From Salmonella enterica subsp. enterica serovar Typhimurium str. LT2 (GTDB taxonomy: Bacteria; Pseudomonadota; Gammaproteobacteria; Enterobacterales; Enterobacteriaceae), in assembly GCF_000006945.2 (NCBI RefSeq), contig NC_003197.2, positions 2,356,001-2,420,000 on the forward strand: a DNA stretch of 64,000 bases, in the 5' to 3' direction. Shown in pieces: positions 1 through 8,280 of this stretch (position 1 is its first letter; every line of letters starts with the position of its first letter). Below the pieces are notes generated by a model. The model ran no database searches. It was not told the origin of the DNA and saw only the letters and a program-made list of their open reading frames with translations. The translations under genes and the position numbers were made by a program.

Positions 1-410
1 TCCTGATCCAGCAGCACCGCCAGCCCCATGCGCGAGTCATCAATGGAGGCGATATCTTTATTCAGCGCCCCGCTGGGGCAGACTTTGGCGCACGGAATGT
101 CTTCACACATTTCGCAGGGGATGTCGCGAGCGACGAAATAGGGCGTGCCTGCCGATAGTCCGGAGGCCAGCGTCGCCAGTTTTAGCGTGTCGTATGGACA
201 CGCCTGAACGCACTGCCCGCAGCGCACACAGGCGCTGGCGAAGACATTTTCATTCAGCGCGCCAGGCGGACGCAGCCGCACGCCCGATGCGCGCGCGGTT
301 TGCTGTTGCAAGCCCAGCGCCACGCCAACCGCCGCCAGCCCGCCCGCAGTGCGCACAACATCACGCAGGAAGCGGCGGCGGCCATTTTGGGGTTTCGCTG
401 TACGGGACAT
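1..410 (-). CDS. napG: NapG, ferredoxin-type subunit of periplasmic nitrate reductase electron transfer (partial, 5' part only)
   Basis: The reading frame starts with ATG at 410 and runs off the left edge, giving about 136 residues. It opens with a twin-arginine signal (R-R-R-F-L-R near residue 11) and a hydrophobic stretch ending in A-R-A, so the protein is exported folded. Two cysteine clusters for 4Fe-4S centres are visible (C-V-R-C-G-Q-C and C-E-M-C). NapG with membrane-bound NapH passes quinol electrons toward NapC/NapB/NapA. It starts 6 bases after the napA stop, so it belongs to the same transcript. The C-terminal clusters lie outside the window. Confidence 0.93.
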   Translation of the reverse strand, partial: MSRTAKPQNGRRRFLRDVVRTAGGLAAVGVALGLQQQTARASGVRLRPPGALNENVFASACVRCGQCVQACPYDTLKLATLASGLSAGTPYFVARDIPCEMCEDIPCAKVCPSGALNKDIASIDDSRMGLAVLLDQ

Positions 411-416
411 AACGCG

Positions 417-2903
417 TTACACCTTCGCCAGCTTAACGGCGCACTTCTTGAAGTCCGTCTCTTTAGAGAGCGGGTCCGTCGCATCCAGCGTCAGGTTGTT
501 CACTAGCTGAGCGGCATCGAAGAACGGCATATACACCAGTCCCTGCGGCGGACGGTTACGTCCACGCGTTTCGACAATCGAAATCACTTCGCCGCGGCGG
601 GACGACACTTTAACCTTATCCCCACGACGCAGATCGCGCGCTTTCGCATCCAGCGGGTGAATAAAGACCACCGCTTCCGGGAAGGCGCGATGCAATTCAG
701 GCACGCGGCGCGTCATACTGCCGGTATGCCAGTGTTCCAGCACGCGACCGGTGGAAAGCCACAGATCGTACTCGTTGTCCGGCGACTCCGCCGCGGGTTC
801 AAATGGCAGCGCGAAGATCACCGCTTTGCCATCCGGTTTACCGTAGAATTTGTACCCTTCCCCCGCTTTTACATACGGGTCGTTGCCTTCGCTGTAACGC
901 CATTGCGTCTCTTTGCCTTCCACGACCGGCCAGCGCAGACCGCGCGCGTTGTGGTAATCGTCGAACGGCGCCAGATCGTGCCCGTGGCCACGTCCAAACC
1001 AGGCGTATTCTTCAAACAGCCCTTTTTGCAGATAGAAGCCCAGCTCACGAGACTCATCGTTTAACTGATCCTCTTTCAGCTCGCTCAGCGGGAATTTGCT
1101 GACCGCCGGCGTGGCGAACAGAACGTCATACAGCGTTTTGCCGCGCAGCTCCGGCTTCTGAGCCAACAACGCCTCCGGCCAGACCTCCTCGGTTTTAAAA
1201 CGACGGGAGAACTGCACCAGTTGCCAGAGGTCGGATTTAGCTTCGCCCGGCGCTTTAATTTGCTGACGCCAGAACTGCGTGCGGCGTTCGGCGTTGCCGT
1301 AAGCGCCTTCTTTCTCAACCCACATGGCGGTCGGCAGGATCAGATCCGCAGACAGCGCGCTCACCGTCGGGTAAGGATCGGAAACAATGATAAAGTTACG
1401 CGGATCGCGCCAGCCCGGCATCCGATCTTCATTGATGTTCGGCCCGGCCTGCATATTGTTATTACACATTACCCAGTAGACGTTCAGCTTGCCGTCTTTC
1501 AACGCGCGATCCTGCGCCACCGCGTGTAAACCCACTTTTGCCGGAATAGTGCCAGCGGGGATCTGCCAGTGTTTTTCGCAGATATCACGGTGTTTTTCGT
1601 TCGTCACGACCATGTCTGCGGGTAGACGGTGTGAGAAGGTTCCCACTTCACGCGCCGTACCGCAGGCGGAAGGCTGGCCTGTCAGCGAGAAAGGACCGCA
1701 GCCAGGCTGGGAGATTTTTCCGGTCAGCAGATGGAGGTTGTAAACCAGGTTATTCGCCCACACGCCGCGGGTATGCTGGTTAAAACCCATCGTCCAGTAA
1801 GAGATCACGCGCTTATTCGGATCGGCGTAGAGCTGTGCCAACTGTTCCAGTTGATCTTTCGGCACGCCGGTCATTTCAGCGGTCTTGTCCAGCGTATATT
1901 CTGCCACGAAGGCTTTATACTCGTCGAAGCTCATCGGCTCGGAAGCGTCGGAGCCCGGATTCTTCGCCGCTTTTTCCAGCGGGTGCGTCGGGCGTAAGCC
2001 GTAGCCGATATCCGTCGCCCCTTTACGCAGGTTCACATGCTTTGTGAAGAAATCCTGATTTACCGCGTTGTTCTGAATAATGTAATTCGCGATATAGTTA
2101 AGGATCACCAGATCGCTTTGCGGGGTAAAGACAATACCGTTGTCCGCCAGTTCAAAGCTGCGGTGCTGGAAGGTGGAGAGGACGGCAACCTTCACGTTCG
2201 GGTCGGACAAACGGCGGTTAGTGATGCGCGACCATAAAATCGGGTGCATCTCCGCCATGTTGGAACCCCACAGCACAAACGCATCGGCCTGCTCAATATC
2301 GTCGTAGCAGCCCATCGGTTCATCCATGCCAAAGGTGCGCATAAAGCCCACCACCGCCGAGGCCATGCAGTGACGCGCATTCGGGTCGATGTTGTTAGAG
2401 CGGAAACCAGCCTTGAACAGTTTCGCGGCGGCATAGCCTTCCCAGATGGTCCATTGACCCGATCCAAACATGCCGATCGCTTCTGGTCCTTTCTCTTTCA
2501 GGGAGGTTTTAAACTTCTCTTCCATCACATCGAAGGCCTGTTCCCAGCTCACCGGCGTAAACTCGCCGTCTTTGTGATAGCTGCCGTCTTTCATGCGCAG
2601 CATCGGCTGCGTCAGACGATCTTTACCGTACATGATTTTGGGCAGGAAGTAGCCTTTAATGCAGTTCAGACCACGGTTGACCGGCGCGTCGGGGTCGCCC
2701 TGGCAGGCGACCACACGGCCCTGCTGCGTTCCCACCAACACACCGCAACCCGTTCCGCAAAAACGGCACGGCGCTTTATCCCATTTGATGGCTTCCTGCT
2801 GCCCGACAACGGCGCGGGCGACGCCCGGCACGCTCAGACCGGCAGCCGCCGCAGCGGCCGCAACGGCGTTAGCTTTCATAAAGCTACGACGACTGAGTTT
2901 CAT
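417..2903 (-). CDS. napA: NapA, catalytic subunit of periplasmic nitrate reductase
   Basis: This 828-residue molybdoenzyme reduces nitrate to nitrite in the periplasm. The N-terminus is a twin-arginine leader (S-R-R-S-F-M-K) followed by an alanine-rich stretch ending A-R-A near residue 31. A 4Fe-4S site follows (Cys46, Cys49, Cys53, Cys81). The cysteine expected to bind molybdenum is about residue 179 in the motif N-A-R-H-C-M. The C-terminal third has the molybdopterin-dinucleotide-binding pattern (L-S-T-G-R-V-L-E-H-W-H). The start codon overlaps the napD stop in an ATGA arrangement, which suggests translational coupling to its dedicated chaperone. Length is normal for the family. Confidence 0.98.
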   Translation of the reverse strand: MKLSRRSFMKANAVAAAAAAAGLSVPGVARAVVGQQEAIKWDKAPCRFCGTGCGVLVGTQQGRVVACQGDPDAPVNRGLNCIKGYFLPKIMYGKDRLTQPMLRMKDGSYHKDGEFTPVSWEQAFDVMEEKFKTSLKEKGPEAIGMFGSGQWTIWEGYAAAKLFKAGFRSNNIDPNARHCMASAVVGFMRTFGMDEPMGCYDDIEQADAFVLWGSNMAEMHPILWSRITNRRLSDPNVKVAVLSTFQHRSFELADNGIVFTPQSDLVILNYIANYIIQNNAVNQDFFTKHVNLRKGATDIGYGLRPTHPLEKAAKNPGSDASEPMSFDEYKAFVAEYTLDKTAEMTGVPKDQLEQLAQLYADPNKRVISYWTMGFNQHTRGVWANNLVYNLHLLTGKISQPGCGPFSLTGQPSACGTAREVGTFSHRLPADMVVTNEKHRDICEKHWQIPAGTIPAKVGLHAVAQDRALKDGKLNVYWVMCNNNMQAGPNINEDRMPGWRDPRNFIIVSDPYPTVSALSADLILPTAMWVEKEGAYGNAERRTQFWRQQIKAPGEAKSDLWQLVQFSRRFKTEEVWPEALLAQKPELRGKTLYDVLFATPAVSKFPLSELKEDQLNDESRELGFYLQKGLFEEYAWFGRGHGHDLAPFDDYHNARGLRWPVVEGKETQWRYSEGNDPYVKAGEGYKFYGKPDGKAVIFALPFEPAAESPDNEYDLWLSTGRVLEHWHTGSMTRRVPELHRAFPEAVVFIHPLDAKARDLRRGDKVKVSSRRGEVISIVETRGRNRPPQGLVYMPFFDAAQLVNNLTLDATDPLSKETDFKKCAVKLAKV

Positions 2904-3163
2904 GGTGTTTCCTCACCTTGCTCATCCTGCTGGTGATAAACCAGCGACACCGCCAGTACGCCCTCGACATTGCGTACTGACTCAATTGTTTGCATCAGCG
3001 TTTCACTCTGATCTGCTTCCGCCACCACGATCAGTTGCCCGCTTTCAACATCGCTTAACGCGACTTCGCAACCCGGCAACGTGTTCAACTGTGTGCCAAT
3101 GGCGGCGATGTTCTGACTTTTGGCCTGCACGACCAGGCTACAGACCTGCCAGTTAGTGCGCAT
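2900..3163 (-). CDS. napD: NapD, chaperone for NapA maturation
   Basis: This 87-residue cytoplasmic protein binds the twin-arginine signal peptide of NapA and delays export until the cofactor is loaded (family knowledge). The start chosen is ATG 3163, giving M-R-T-N-W-Q-V-C-S-L-V-V-Q, the usual NapD N-terminus; a longer open frame upstream is only read-through inside napF. It overlaps the napF stop region by 11 bases and the napA start by 4 bases, consistent with tightly coupled translation in napF-D-A-G. No signal peptide is present. Confidence 0.95.
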   Translation of the reverse strand: MRTNWQVCSLVVQAKSQNIAAIGTQLNTLPGCEVALSDVESGQLIVVAEADQSETLMQTIESVRNVEGVLAVSLVYHQQDEQGEETP

Positions 3164-3644
3164 GGTGGTTCTCCGCTTTGATGGCTGACACGGGGCAGAT
3201 AGCCACACACGCCCCGCATCCGTTACAGGCCTGCGAGTCAAGCTGCGGCTGGTAAATACCGGATAACGTGGGACGAAAGGTAATGGCCATAGGTTCACAA
3301 CTGTCCTGGCAACGATGGCATTCAACCGATTGCCTGGCGAGGCAGTTTTCCGTGAGCGTAAAAACCAGATCCCAGGCCCTGGTGTGGCGCGGAAGAAAAA
3401 GCGATTCGGTACAGGCCTGCGCACAGGCATAACAAAAGCTGCACTCGCCCCGTTTGAAATCTACGCTCGGATATCCCCCCGCCCCTCGCTGCAGGATGTC
3501 GGCCTCACACGCCTGGATGCAGGCGTCGCAACGCAGACAATGTGCGAGAAAATAGGTCGTTTCTCTGGCCCACGGCGGAAGAATCCCATTGCTGGCGTTG
3601 CGCCAACTGCCGGTCAACATGCTTCGACGGGATAAATCAACCAT
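3153..3644 (-). CDS. napF: NapF, cytoplasmic ferredoxin-type protein of the nap operon
   Basis: This 163-residue iron-sulfur protein has several Cys-rich 4Fe-4S motifs: C-L-R-C-D-A-C-I-Q-A-C near residue 35, C-S-F-C-Y-A-C-A-Q-A-C near residue 66, and C-N-G-C-G-A-C-V-A-I-C near the C-terminus. NapF interacts with NapA in the cytoplasm and is thought to help its iron-sulfur assembly. The start ATG 3644 was chosen because M-V-D-L-S-R-R-S-M-L-T-G aligns with the known NapF N-terminus; an in-frame ATG at 3692 would add 16 residues without homology. It is the first gene of the operon, downstream of a NarP/FNR-type control region. Confidence 0.95.
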   Translation of the reverse strand: MVDLSRRSMLTGSWRNASNGILPPWARETTYFLAHCLRCDACIQACEADILQRGAGGYPSVDFKRGECSFCYACAQACTESLFLPRHTRAWDLVFTLTENCLARQSVECHRCQDSCEPMAITFRPTLSGIYQPQLDSQACNGCGACVAICPVSAIKAENHHAH

Positions 3645-3723
3645 GATATCGCCCTTCCATAACGACACGCTTCCATAGGGAGTGAATACCAATAAAAACC
3701 GTACAATTTATGAGTAGTTGTTT

Positions 3724-3795
3724 TTGTAAATAAGATATTTCAGGATGTGTAAGAGATGCATACCCCGATAGAGGTAAATGCTGTTGCCGGATCAA
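3724..3795 (-). promoter_or_regulatory. napF promoter with NarP/NarL 7-2-7 site and FNR-like site
   Basis: Reading on the minus strand, an inverted 7-2-7 heptamer pair lies at 3761-3776 (TACC...GGTA), matching the NarP/NarL consensus with one mismatch. A 14-bp FNR-like site lies at 3782-3795: one half (ATCAA on the plus strand) is perfect, the other poor. The two centres are 20 bp apart. A -10-like TATCTT sits at 3732-3737, which puts transcription start near 3724 and the sites near -44 and -64. That geometry matches the known E. coli napF promoter. The rest of 3645-4045 is AT-rich spacer with no gene seen. Confidence 0.7.
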
Positions 3796-4045
3796 AAGAG
3801 TGCCGGGTAAAGACCCGTAAACGTGCTTTTTCTCACATTTCAATGAGTTATATAGATATTTATATAACGAAAACCACTAATAGCTGATAATTTCATTTAC
3901 ATTATCAATATCAGAATATTCCACTATATAAAAAGACGCTATTTTATTAATAATCTTGAAAATATGAGTAAATACAGATTAATAGATAATATGAATGTGT
4001 TAATCTGTTGTCAGTGAATACCGAAAACAGCAGAAAGGAAATACT

Positions 4046-4552
4046 GTGAACAATCAAATGAAGATGTTTGTCCCTGCCGTCGTCTTCGCCGCCCTCGCCA
4101 GCGCCTCTGCCTGGGCTAACAATGGCGATACCGCCCAGCCGCTGGAAAAAATCGCCCCCTATCCGCAGGCGGAAAAAGGAATGAAGCGGCAAGTGATAAC
4201 CCTTACCCCTCAGCAGGATGAATCTACCCTCAAAGTGGAACTGTTGATTGGCCAAACGCTGAATGTGGATTGTAACCAGCATCGCCTCGGCGGCACGCTG
4301 GAAACAAAAACGCTGGAAGGCTGGGGCTATGACTATTATGTCTTTGATAACGTCACCTCTCCGGTATCAACCATGATGGCCTGCCCTGAAGGTAAGAAAG
4401 AGCAAAAATTCGTCACCGCCTGGCTGGGTGAAGACGGGATGCTGCGCTACAACAGCAAGCTGCCGATCGTGGTGTATACCCCGGCGAATGTGGACGTGAA
4501 ATACCGCATCTGGAAAGCGGACGCTAACGTACAGAACGCCGTCGCGCGATGA
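4046..4552 (+). CDS. eco: Ecotin, periplasmic serine protease inhibitor
   Basis: Ecotin is a dimeric periplasmic inhibitor of trypsin-fold proteases. The protein has a signal peptide ending in A-W-A, then the ecotin core (P-L-E-K-I-A-P-Y-P). The reactive loop S-T-M-M-A-C holds the P1 methionine and one cysteine of the disulfide; the other is in N-V-D-C-N. The start is uncertain. GTG at 4046 (168 residues) has a good AAAGGA Shine-Dalgarno 6-7 bases upstream, while ATG at 4058 (164 residues) matches the E. coli N-terminus but is about 18 bases from that site. Both give a working signal peptide. The gene stands alone, divergent from napF. Confidence 0.96.
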   Translation: MNNQMKMFVPAVVFAALASASAWANNGDTAQPLEKIAPYPQAEKGMKRQVITLTPQQDESTLKVELLIGQTLNVDCNQHRLGGTLETKTLEGWGYDYYVFDNVTSPVSTMMACPEGKKEQKFVTAWLGEDGMLRYNSKLPIVVYTPANVDVKYRIWKADANVQNAVAR

Positions 4553-4561
4553 TGTTACGCT

Positions 4562-4582
4562 GCCCGGTCACACTTACCGGGC
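4562..4582 (+). terminator. Hairpin after eco
   Basis: A perfect 7-bp stem (GCCCGGT / ACCGGGC) with a 7-base loop begins 9 bases after the eco stop. It is not followed by a run of T, so it may act as a weak terminator or mRNA 3' stabiliser rather than a strong intrinsic terminator. Confidence 0.45.
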
Positions 4583-4666
4583 ATCTGAACACGCCGACTC
4601 ACGCAGCGCTCCGGGGTTCTTTTTAAAACACGTCTGGAAACCCGCTCGCCCGCAGCAAAAAATACC

Positions 4667-4753
4667 CCGATGCCTGGTGGCGACGCGTGGCATCTTATCA
4701 GGCCTACCCGCGTGCGGACGTAGGGCTGCCATCAGGCGGTTTATCCGGCGCCA
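4667..4753. repeat. REP/BIME-type element between convergent eco and yojI
   Basis: The stretch contains the REP signature (GATGCCTGGTGGCGAC followed by CTTATCAGGCCTAC) and an inverted second unit (GCCATCAGGCGGTTTATCCGGCG). Such paired palindromic units are common in enterobacterial intergenic DNA, here between the 3' ends of two convergent genes. Confidence 0.65.
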
Positions 4754-4760
4754 TAATCCA

Positions 4761-6404
4761 TTACGCAGTACGCGCAACCGCATCACGCGAAGCGGCGTCA
4801 CGTTCGTCGCCGGTGAGTTCGGTTAACTGCCCGTTACGCATTTCAAGCAGACGATCGGCGTGAATAAAATAGTGATCATCATGGCTGATGGCGAAAATGG
4901 TTTTGCCCATTTCCTGCATTAACGGCAACAGTACCTGATAAAACTCCCGGCGGAAATGCGGGTCCTGATCGGCGGCCCACTCATCCAGCAAAATAATATC
5001 GCGCTCTTCCGCCAGCGCCAGCAGCAGTGCAATGCGCTTTTTTTGCCCTTTCGACAGTTTAAGATTCAAGATGCGCCCGTCGTTTAGTTCCAGCTTGTGC
5101 GTCATTTTCAGGTGCTCAAGCCACTTTTCGACCAGCGCGGGATTGGCGGGTTTCCCCTGCGGCCCCAGCAGGCGGTCGAATAACCACACATCGGTGAACA
5201 CCGCAGAAAACAGTTTGCGATAATCTTCCGGCTGCCCGGCGGCAATAGGTTGACCGTCAAGTAAAATCGTTCCCGATTGCGGCTGGTATAAACCGGTCAA
5301 TAACATGGCCAGCGTCGATTTCCCGCTACCGTTGCCGCCAATTAAAAACAGCAGTTCGCCGCGGTGAATCGTCAGGTTGATGGGCCCCACGGAAAACGCG
5401 TTATCCTGATAGTGGAAAACCACGTTGCGCAGCTCCAGCGTCTTCCAGTCGGGAAAGGCTTTCGGCTGTGGAAAATCAGGCTTATACGGGGCGAGCGCGA
5501 ATTTATTCAGTTTATTAAACGCCACCTGGGCGGTCAGTAGCGTTGGCAACGCCCCCACCGCAGACAGCAGCGGCGTGCGCAGGAACAGCAACGTCAGTGA
5601 ATAGGTCGCCGCGACGTTGGTATCCGCCCAGCCGAGACTATTCGCCATCCAGAAGACCAGGCCTATCGCTCCCAGCATCATGATATTCGACCAGTTGACG
5701 GCGCTCAGATGAAAAGTATCGGCACGGATAATGTGATGACGGTACTCTTTGGCGTCCGGGGTATAGCATTGCTGAAAAATCTGCTCCGCACGCTCGCGGT
5801 TTAGCGTCAGCTCTTTGCGTCCTTCCAGCACCGTCTGATAGTCGTTGTACAGCTTATCTTCGGTCTCGCGCAGGGTCGCCATATGCTGGTAAACCCGCGC
5901 CACCAGCACAAATCCGCCCCAGATAGTGACCACCATCCAGATAGCCGTAACCAGCAGCATTTTTGTCGATAGCATCGCCAGATACGCCGCCGAGCCGACG
6001 GTGAGGATAATGCCCTGCACCAGCTCAGGCAGACGCACAAAGGCGATAGTAATATTGCGAATATCGCTGGTCAGACCGGCCAGTAAAGAGGCGCTGCCCA
6101 GTTGCTCAATGCGTTCAACGTGCGTATCCAGAATGCGCTTGATAAATTCGCTGCGCAGGCGGTAAACGAAATGGTGTCCCAGAGTGGTGAGCGCCAGTTG
6201 GGAACCTAATGTGACGACCATTAGTAACAGGAGCAGACCGAGAAATTCCGGCAGCACCATGACGGTGGTGTCCACCGTTTCAATCAGGCGCTGATTGATA
6301 AACGCGATCAGGCCAATCCCCAGCGCCGCGCTGGCGAGGCTCAGCGCCATCACGCTAATAAATGGCCAGCGGTACTGCCGCCAGACAAGAATAAGAAGTT
6401 CCAT
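4761..6404 (-). CDS. yojI: YojI, ABC exporter (fused membrane and ATPase domains), microcin J25 efflux type
   Basis: This 547-residue half-transporter has an N-terminal membrane domain with about six hydrophobic segments (the first around residues 12-35) and a C-terminal ATPase. The Walker A is G-G-N-G-S-G-K-S-T-L, the signature-like region L-S-K-G-Q-K-K-R, and the Walker B ends I-I-L-L-D-E-W. The variant signature is typical of the SyrD/cyclic-peptide transporter family. In E. coli YojI exports the lasso peptide microcin J25 with TolC; that function is assumed here by similarity. It is convergent with eco and stands upstream of no partner gene. Confidence 0.93.
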   Translation of the reverse strand: MELLILVWRQYRWPFISVMALSLASAALGIGLIAFINQRLIETVDTTVMVLPEFLGLLLLLMVVTLGSQLALTTLGHHFVYRLRSEFIKRILDTHVERIEQLGSASLLAGLTSDIRNITIAFVRLPELVQGIILTVGSAAYLAMLSTKMLLVTAIWMVVTIWGGFVLVARVYQHMATLRETEDKLYNDYQTVLEGRKELTLNRERAEQIFQQCYTPDAKEYRHHIIRADTFHLSAVNWSNIMMLGAIGLVFWMANSLGWADTNVAATYSLTLLFLRTPLLSAVGALPTLLTAQVAFNKLNKFALAPYKPDFPQPKAFPDWKTLELRNVVFHYQDNAFSVGPINLTIHRGELLFLIGGNGSGKSTLAMLLTGLYQPQSGTILLDGQPIAAGQPEDYRKLFSAVFTDVWLFDRLLGPQGKPANPALVEKWLEHLKMTHKLELNDGRILNLKLSKGQKKRIALLLALAEERDIILLDEWAADQDPHFRREFYQVLLPLMQEMGKTIFAISHDDHYFIHADRLLEMRNGQLTELTGDERDAASRDAVARTA

Positions 6405-6479
6405 GCATACAACCCGGACCGATAATAACAGCCCGCAGTTTAACTAACTCCACCTGCACAGCAATAATAATTCTTATTT

Positions 6480-7130
6480 TTATTCTTTTTCAGCTGCCTG
6501 ACGGAAGGTGAGATTGTAACGAAATTCACCGGTCATGGGATGAAAGCCCGCTTTAAGCGGCTGGATACCATGATAAAACAGCCGGGACTCGCCGCCCCAG
6601 ACCACGATATCGCCATGCTCCAGTAAGATCCGCTGGATCGGGTCGCTGCGACGCAGGCCGCCAAACTGAAAAACCGCCGGCACCCCCAACGAAACTGAGA
6701 CAATAGGCGCGCGCAGATCCGGCTCGTCTTTATCCTGATGCAGCGACAGTTTTGCGCCGGGCGCGTAGCGATTGATCAGGCAGGCGTCCGGTTGGAAGCT
6801 CGCATACCCTGCCGCGATTGCCGCCTGACGACATACGCTGGCAAACGATAACGGCAGCGCAGGCCAGGGTTTATCAGTCAACGGATCGCGCACGGCATAA
6901 CAATAACCGTGACGATCGGTAGTCCACCCTAACGCGCCGCAGTTGGTCATCGCCACCGACATGGTGTAGCCGCCCGGCGTCACCATCTGACGAAACGGAG
7001 ACTGACTGGCGACAAACCCGATATCGTCTAATAGCGACTGCGCCGCGCGAAACGCAAAGCGGCGCAACACCACCGCGCCAGGCGCCAGGGGCTCTTGCCA
7101 GGGCGCTTCATCAGCAAATAGATCCAGCAT
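6480..7130 (-). CDS. alkB: AlkB, oxidative DNA/RNA demethylase
   Basis: AlkB is an Fe(II)/2-oxoglutarate dioxygenase that removes methyl groups from 1-methyladenine and 3-methylcytosine. The protein is 216 residues, the normal family length, starting at ATG 7130 (M-L-D-L-F-A-D). The iron-binding H-x-D motif is visible in S-L-H-Q-D-K-D-E, and the distal part has the histidine (F-Y-H-G-I) and the arginines that bind 2-oxoglutarate (E-F-R-Y-N-L-T-F-R). The start lies only 2 bases after the ada stop, so the two are one adaptive-response operon. Confidence 0.97.
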   Translation of the reverse strand: MLDLFADEAPWQEPLAPGAVVLRRFAFRAAQSLLDDIGFVASQSPFRQMVTPGGYTMSVAMTNCGALGWTTDRHGYCYAVRDPLTDKPWPALPLSFASVCRQAAIAAGYASFQPDACLINRYAPGAKLSLHQDKDEPDLRAPIVSVSLGVPAVFQFGGLRRSDPIQRILLEHGDIVVWGGESRLFYHGIQPLKAGFHPMTGEFRYNLTFRQAAEKE

Positions 7131-7132
7131 TG

Positions 7133-8191
7133 CTACTCCTCTTTTTGCGCTTCTCGCTTTAATAGCTGCGCTTTTCGACGCACGCCCCAACGATAACCGG
7201 AGAGCGCGCCATCGCGACGCACGACCCGATGACACGGGATCACCATCGCCAGTTTATTCGCGCCGCACGCGCTGGCGACCGCGCGTACCGCCGTGGGTTT
7301 GCCGATAGTCGCGGCAAGCTGTTGATAGCTTACGGTTTCGCCGCAGGGAATTGCGCATAACGCCTGCCAGACCTGCTGTTGAAACGCGGTTCCCTGGATA
7401 TCCAGCGGCAACGAGAGCAGCACATCGCGTGTGTTGATAGCCGCGACAACCTGCCGCACCCGTTGCTGAAAAAGCGCGTCAGCAGGTTCGTGGCGGGCCG
7501 ACGGGAAAAGGGTGTGTAATTCAGCCAGTAGCGCGTCGTCGCTATCACCGGGGAGAATCGCGCAAATCCCCCGCTCGCTCTCCGCCACCAGGCACCGTCC
7601 GTAAACCCAGTCCGTCAGCGCATAGCGAACGGAGACATTATCGCCGCCTTTGCGAAACTGTTTTGCCGTCATGCCCAGCGTCTGGTCGGCATGACGGTAG
7701 TAGCTACTGCTATCCGGGAAGCCAGCGCGGTAAATAGCCGCCGTGATCGGCTCTCCTTTCGCCAAAGCCTCACGCAGCCGCCGGGCGCGCCACGCCTGCT
7801 GCCACCCTTTCGGCGTCATTCCGGTGCTCGCTTTAAACAGACGGTGCAGATGAAACGGGCTCATCGCCACCGCCTGCGCCAGAAACGCCAGCGTTACCGG
7901 CGTCTCCTGCTCAAGCAAACGGCAGGCGCAGGCAATCTTATCCAACCGCCGTTGCTGCGCGCGCGCATTATCCGGCTGACAGCGCTTGCAGGGGCGAAAA
8001 CCGGCGTCCAGCGCCTGCTGCGCGTTGGCAAAAAAGCGAACATTTTTACGTAACGCCCGCTTCGAGCGACAAGAAGGACGGCAAAAAACGCCGGTGGTTC
8101 GCACCGCAAAAACGAAACGCCCATCCGCGCTGGCATCGCGCGCCTGCACCCGCAGCCAGCATTCATCATCGATAAGTAACGCTTTTTTCAT
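7133..8191 (-). CDS. ada: Ada, DNA alkylation repair protein and transcriptional activator
   Basis: Ada transfers methyl groups from DNA to its own cysteines and, once methylated in the N-domain, activates ada-alkB. The N-terminal zinc domain has the four-cysteine set (F-C-R-P-S-C and P-C-K-R-C-Q-P), then an AraC-type helix-turn-helix (S-P-F-H-L-H-R-L-F-K), then the O6-methyltransferase domain with the acceptor cysteine in I-P-C-H-R-V-V. Start choice: ATG 8191 (352 residues) lies 6 bases after GGAG; ATG 8194 and 8206 are also in frame but less well placed. The N-terminal leader differs somewhat from E. coli. Confidence 0.96.
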   Translation of the reverse strand: MKKALLIDDECWLRVQARDASADGRFVFAVRTTGVFCRPSCRSKRALRKNVRFFANAQQALDAGFRPCKRCQPDNARAQQRRLDKIACACRLLEQETPVTLAFLAQAVAMSPFHLHRLFKASTGMTPKGWQQAWRARRLREALAKGEPITAAIYRAGFPDSSSYYRHADQTLGMTAKQFRKGGDNVSVRYALTDWVYGRCLVAESERGICAILPGDSDDALLAELHTLFPSARHEPADALFQQRVRQVVAAINTRDVLLSLPLDIQGTAFQQQVWQALCAIPCGETVSYQQLAATIGKPTAVRAVASACGANKLAMVIPCHRVVRRDGALSGYRWGVRRKAQLLKREAQKEE

Positions 8192-8263
8192 CATAGACTC
8201 CTTCATTAAGCATAGTGCTTGCTTACATGCAGTGTGTCCGTAAATCCGCCCACAAAAACCCGT

Positions 8264-8280
8264 AATCTTGCGTTTTAATT
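8264..8280 (-). promoter_or_regulatory. Ada box upstream of ada
   Basis: On the minus strand 8276-8268 reads AAAACGCAA, fitting the Ada-binding pattern AAAnnGCAA, inside a longer stretch (AATTAAAACGCAAGATTAC) very like the E. coli ada operator. It overlaps the stop codon of apbE at 8277-8275, so the promoter of ada is embedded in the 3' end of its upstream neighbour. Confidence 0.7.
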
